A DNA stretch of 6,340 nt from an uncultured Eubacteriales bacterium (GTDB taxonomy: Bacteria; Bacillota; Clostridia; Christensenellales; Borkfalkiaceae): contig UQZE01000119.1 of the NCBI GenBank assembly GCA_900545325.1, positions 1 through 6,340 of the forward strand, given 5' to 3'. The notes beneath the pieces are model-generated. The model saw nothing but the letters and a program-made list of their open reading frames with translations, was not told where the DNA came from and searched no databases. Of this stretch, positions 5,498-6,340 are shown piece by piece. Each line of letters opens with the position of its first letter. Positions within the stretch are counted from its first letter, which is position 1. Position numbers and translations under genes: made by a program.

Positions 5498-6340
5498 ATG
5501 AAATATACGCTCAATTACGATAAAGGGTTCCGTCCGATGATCCTCGCGCTCCGCGAGTTCAAAGCGGCGGCTGAAAAAGAAGCGCATAAGACGCTGACTT
5601 TGTGCATAGAAAGAAATAAAGGGTATAATTATATTTATTCCCTGGAAATTTTTGCGGATGAAAACAAAAGGGAAGAAAACCTCGGTATAGCGGAAAGGCT
5701 GGTAAAATCGCTCCTTTGGGTGGCCGGCGGCTACAAGGTATACATAAGCGGCGACGATTACGTTGCGGAAGAGATCGCCGGAATGTACAAAAAAGGCGGC
5801 GCGCGCGAATTCGACGCGGACTTCATGAGCAAGGTATACGAGGCGCCTTTTGAGGTTCTGAACGTGCCTGCGGATCAACTGCCGAAAGAAAATTCCTGTT
5901 CGCTGAAGATCGGCGGCCACCTCGACGGATGCCGCATCGGTTTCGACGCCGGCGGGAGCGACAGAAAGGTGAGCGCCGTGGTGGACGGCGAAGTTGTGTA
6001 CAGCGAAGAAGTCGTGTGGTTTCCCAAGGCCAATTCCGACTGGAAATATCATTACGAGGGAATCAAGGCGGCATTCGCCACGGCGGCCTCTAAAATGCCC
6101 CGTGTAGATGCCATCGGCGTTTCGAGCGCGGGCATTTACGTGGATAACAAGATCATGGTCGCTTCGCTCTTTTTGAAAGTGCCCGAAGAAGACTTTGAAA
6201 AGCACGTGAAAAATATGTATATCGACATCGCCGCCGAGTTCGGCGCGCCGCTGGAAGTAGCGAACGACGGCGATGTTACCGCGCTCGCCGGTGCGATCGA
6301 TCTCAACGACAACGGCGTGCTCGGTATTGCGATGGGCACG
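5498..6340 (+). CDS. ROK-family protein with ~140-residue N-terminal extension, 3'-truncated
   Basis: The first 281 residues of a ROK/actin-fold protein that runs off the right edge. Residues 1-140 are an extension with no HTH or signal peptide; it looks like a mixed alpha/beta domain (for example strands around 33-38, 46-52 and 79-84) that I cannot assign. The ROK ATPase fold then starts with phosphate-1 loop D150-A-G-G-S-D-R-K, followed by AIGVSSAG, N256-D257-G-D-V-T-A-L-A-G (equivalent to the kinase NDAN motif, D257 as catalytic base) and GIAMGT, the beginning of the phosphate-2 loop, at the cut. The zinc motif would lie beyond the window. Lacking an HTH, it is more likely an enzyme than a repressor; substrate unknown. 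From memory, similar N-extended ROK proteins occur in Clostridia, but I cannot verify this. It has its own promoter and strong ribosome site and is divergent from the AraC-family gene, its likely regulator. Confidence 0.86.
   Translation, partial: MKYTLNYDKGFRPMILALREFKAAAEKEAHKTLTLCIERNKGYNYIYSLEIFADENKREENLGIAERLVKSLLWVAGGYKVYISGDDYVAEEIAGMYKKGGAREFDADFMSKVYEAPFEVLNVPADQLPKENSCSLKIGGHLDGCRIGFDAGGSDRKVSAVVDGEVVYSEEVVWFPKANSDWKYHYEGIKAAFATAASKMPRVDAIGVSSAGIYVDNKIMVASLFLKVPEEDFEKHVKNMYIDIAAEFGAPLEVANDGDVTALAGAIDLNDNGVLGIAMGT

Noticed and set aside
5327..6205. Long open frame on the - strand opposite the N-extended ROK gene
   Set aside because: The + strand frame has a promoter, a strong ribosome site and clear ROK motifs. 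The antisense product is His/Arg/Phe-rich with no recognisable domain and also overlaps the AraC-family gene.
1..6340. CRISPR array, tRNA/rRNA, insertion sequence, toxin-antitoxin or phage-defence system
   Set aside because: No spaced repeats, cloverleaf or rRNA segments, transposase motifs or defence-type domains were seen on either strand.

Overview
The window looks like chromosomal DNA of an anaerobic Firmicute of the Clostridia type. The signs are a bacterial V-type (A/V) ATP synthase operon, strong AGGAGG-class ribosome binding sites, a ROK sugar kinase with the D-I-G-G-M-S-I-K start, a COG2509-type flavoprotein and a DUF4870-like membrane protein. No rRNA or marker gene is present, so finer placement would be a guess.

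Bases 1-4430 hold five genes on the + strand, packed like one transcription unit: the 3' part of V-type ATP synthase subunit B, subunit D (overlapping B by one base), a four-cysteine FAD-dependent oxidoreductase, a ROK-family glucokinase-like sugar kinase, and a small three-helix membrane protein with a highly charged acidic tail. Gaps are -1, 7, 13 and 12 bases. The unit ends at a hairpin (about 4434-4459) shared with a convergent gene.

Bases 4464-5366 on the - strand encode an AraC-family regulator (cupin sensor plus double HTH), in DNA that is visibly AT-richer than its neighbours. Its best start codon lies exactly where transcription should begin from a near-consensus promoter, so its mRNA may be leaderless.

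Bases 5367-5497 form a divergent control region with two back-to-back promoters and an interrupted palindrome between them, seven to eight bases from each -35 box. From 5498 to the right edge runs a second ROK-family protein, cut off by the window, with an unusual N-terminal domain of about 140 residues before the ROK ATPase fold. The AraC regulator probably controls itself and/or this gene.

No RNA genes, CRISPR array, insertion sequence or phage gene was seen. I did not find a clearly novel multi-gene system. The most interesting points are the possible leaderless regulator, the symmetric divergent control region, the N-extended ROK protein and the four-cysteine flavoprotein next to the ATPase genes.
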